This document shows positions 5,110 to 6,339 of a stretch of 6,339 nt of DNA, piece after piece. A model generated the notes under the pieces. That model was given only the letters and a program-made list of their open reading frames with translations. It was not told where the DNA came from and made no database searches. Source of the stretch: an uncultured Blautia sp. (GTDB lineage Bacteria; Bacillota; Clostridia; Lachnospirales; Lachnospiraceae); NCBI GenBank assembly GCA_900765525.1, contig CAAFRY010000255.1:1-6339 (forward strand), in the 5' to 3' direction. A program made the translations under genes and the position numbers. The stretch's first letter is position 1; every line of letters begins with the position of its first letter.

Positions 5110-5402
5110 TCGAAAGAATGTGTGCTTTTCATATTACCGAAAATGAGTTAGATAGCAGACAAGTGTTGTCTGTTATAGAAAAATATAGTGAAGCCTTGGA
5201 GTTGTTGGATTCTTATGACCATCAGAATATGCAACGCCCTTCCGGCAGTCAGGCAAAATATGTCCTTACATATGAGGAATGTAAAAATGTCATTGCGAGA
5301 ATGAGATTTGGAAATGAATCTGAGTTATTTGGAAGGGAAAAAGATGATTCTTTTGCCGGGAGCATCGGAAATATTTATCAATCTTTTGCGGAGGAAGGTT
5401 AA
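5094..5402 (+). pseudogene. Truncated Fic-family (Fic/RhuM-like) protein fragment
   Basis: The frame from about 5094, with the first ATG at 5118, runs to TAA at 5400-5402 and ends in 'ALELLDSYDHQNMQRP', 'LTYEECKNVIARMRFGNESE' and 'LFGREKDDSFAGSIGNIYQSF'. I recognise this as the region just before the catalytic core of Fic/DOC-family proteins, which elsewhere continues into the HxFxDGNKR AMPylation loop. Here it ends abruptly as AEEG-stop, so that loop and the whole core are missing. The 5' side joins the sirtuin fragment with no ribosome binding site. It is a remnant and a short stable product is unlikely. The family call is from memory of the motif set. Confidence 0.6.
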
Positions 5403-5415
5403 TGGTTTTGTTTCG

Positions 5416-5466
5416 TTCTACTCATTCTAACCATTTTATTGACGAGAATGGTTAGAATGAGTAGAA
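5416..5466. repeat. Perfect 20-bp inverted repeat with 11-base loop
   Basis: TTCTACTCATTCTAACCATT at 5416-5435 is the exact reverse complement of 5447-5466, with the loop TTATTGACGAG. No T-tract follows on either strand, so it is not a standard intrinsic terminator. It lies 13 bases after the truncated Fic fragment and could be a MITE-like element, a regulatory RNA hairpin or a rearrangement scar. Confidence 0.8.
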
Positions 5467-5543
5467 TAATCAGACATATTCCACCTTTGAGAAGCTATAT
5501 CGTATTGACAGACAGGGTTATCCTGAAACTGCTGCAAGGGAGG

Positions 5544-5569
5544 TCCTATGTGTAATAGGATTATTTTTT
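5544..5569 (+). terminator. Short intrinsic terminator (plus strand)
   Basis: TCCTAT (5544-5549) and ATAGGA (5555-5560) pair around GTGTA, extendable by two G-T pairs, and are followed by TTATTTTTT. The T-tract is on the plus-strand side only, so it would stop rightward transcripts before they enter the convergent surface-protein gene. The stem is short, so efficiency is uncertain. Between 5467 and 5543 I see no gene. Confidence 0.5.
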
Positions 5570-6339
5570 AGTTTCCTGTCTGTTGGATAGCCGTGGTGTC
5601 CAGACTTCCGTCCTCCTTTAAAAAGTAGGAGACACCGTCTATGGTTATCCAGCCGGTAGCCATGCTGCCGTCTTTATTAAAGTAATATTGCTTGTCTCCG
5701 ATTTTTCTCCAACCAGTCATAAGCTGTTTGTTGGCCAGATAATATTTCTTTCCGTTGCTTTCCACCCAGCCTTCCTGTAAAACGCCGTCTGCAGTCAGAA
5801 AATACCATTTTCCCTGGTTCTCAAACAGACCGGTTACAGAGCTGCCGTCTGAAGCAATGAAGTACCATTTATCACCCTGCTGCATCCAACCGGAACTTCC
5901 TACAATTCCCTCTTCTGAGAGATAATATTGTTTGCCGTCTACAGTTATCCAGCCCTTGGCCTCTTTGCCGTCAGAGCCTACATAGTGGCGTTGTCCTCCT
6001 TCGTCTATCCAGGCGTTGGTGGCTTTGGCTCCGTCTGCATCCATATAATAACGGTCTGAGCCGCTGGAAATCCATCCCGTAGCCATGGTGCCGTCTTCCC
6101 GGAAGAAATAGGTTTTTCCGTCAATATCCCGGAAGCCTGTGGAGATAGTTCCTGTTTCATCCAGATAATATTTTTTACCGTCTTTTTCCGCCCAGCCGGG
6201 AGATACGGAGCCGTCCTCGTTTAAAAGGTGCTGCTTGCCTTCAATCTCTGTTAAGCCGGAGGCCATTACTCCGGTAGAGGAAAAATAATATTTCTTTCCT
6301 TCAATATCTGTCCATCCGATGGCAGGGGAGCCGTTTTCA
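5568..6339 (-). CDS. Cell-wall-binding repeat surface protein, C-terminal part (partial)
   Basis: The frame is open to the right edge and supplies the last 256 residues; the start is outside the window. The visible part consists entirely of about 12 tandem repeats of about 20 residues with the pattern GW-x5-GK-x-YY-x4-DG-x3-TGW (for example GWAEKDGKKYYLDETG). This is the CW_binding_1/choline-binding repeat class of aromatic beta-hairpins. Such arrays anchor proteins non-covalently to teichoic acids or glycans of the Gram-positive wall. Any catalytic or adhesive domain would be N-terminal and is not visible. The array ends SLDTTAIQQTGN-stop with no LPXTG sorting signal. It is convergent with the rest of the window and unrelated in function. 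Confidence 0.9.
   Translation of the reverse strand, partial: ENGSPAIGWTDIEGKKYYFSSTGVMASGLTEIEGKQHLLNEDGSVSPGWAEKDGKKYYLDETGTISTGFRDIDGKTYFFREDGTMATGWISSGSDRYYMDADGAKATNAWIDEGGQRHYVGSDGKEAKGWITVDGKQYYLSEEGIVGSSGWMQQGDKWYFIASDGSSVTGLFENQGKWYFLTADGVLQEGWVESNGKKYYLANKQLMTGWRKIGDKQYYFNKDGSMATGWITIDGVSYFLKEDGSLDTTAIQQTGN

Noticed and set aside
4951..5151. Plus-strand 66-codon frame as a gene
   Set aside because: It is antisense antitoxin followed by the sirtuin scrap, with no ribosome binding site; it is a chimera of fragments, not a gene.
5544..5569. Terminator for the minus-strand surface protein
   Set aside because: The T-tract is on the plus-strand side only; on the minus strand the hairpin is followed by CCTCCC without a U-run.
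1..6339. CRISPR array, tRNA, rRNA or riboswitch
   Set aside because: No regularly spaced direct repeats, no tRNA cloverleaf or CCA-end pattern and no recognised riboswitch core were seen on reading both strands.

Overview
The window looks like chromosomal DNA from a gut-type anaerobic Firmicute, most likely a Clostridia/Lachnospiraceae member. The reasons are strong AGGAGG-type ribosome binding sites, tightly packed ferredoxin and flavin redox genes, a wall-binding-repeat surface protein, and RelE-type and Fic-type gene remnants. This placement is inferred from gene style, not from a marker gene.

Layout. Positions 1-80 hold a palindromic, probably dispersed repeat. Positions 164-230 hold a near-consensus sigma-70 promoter (TTGACA-N17-TATTCT) with two copies of a TTGTAA-N9-TTACA dyad, one over the -35 and one at the expected start point, 42 bp apart. 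The promoter drives a 132-residue flavin-binding split-barrel (PNPOx-like) protein (284-682), followed by a strong hairpin terminator (714-750). Next is a small ORF (767-930) split by a -1 frame change at CCCTTTA. A compact co-directional block follows: a fumarate-reductase-like FAD flavoprotein (952-2553), a PNPOx domain fused to a two-cluster ferredoxin (2555-3163), a zinc-type macrodomain (3167-3934) and a class M sirtuin, SirTM (3888-4838, overlapping the macrodomain gene).

The core of the window is the macrodomain-sirtuin pair. In characterised SirTM operons the sirtuin ADP-ribosylates a lipoylated GcvH-like carrier and the macrodomain removes the mark. The GcvH-like carrier and lipoate ligase of those operons are absent here. 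The pair instead sits directly behind flavin and iron-sulfur redox genes. The natural inference is a redox pathway controlled by reversible ADP-ribosylation, whose target may be one of these flavoproteins or lie outside the window. The target cannot be decided from sequence.

Positions 4815-5402 are a junkyard of gene fragments. It holds a decayed RelE/ParE-type toxin and antitoxin end on the minus strand, a roughly 45-bp second copy of an internal piece of a SirTM gene, and a truncated Fic-family fragment. The last seven codons of the intact sirtuin lie in antisense toxin sequence. A perfect 20-bp inverted repeat (5416-5466) and a short terminator (5544-5569) close this region. A convergent minus-strand gene for a surface protein made of about 12 wall-binding repeats runs off the right edge (5568-6339).
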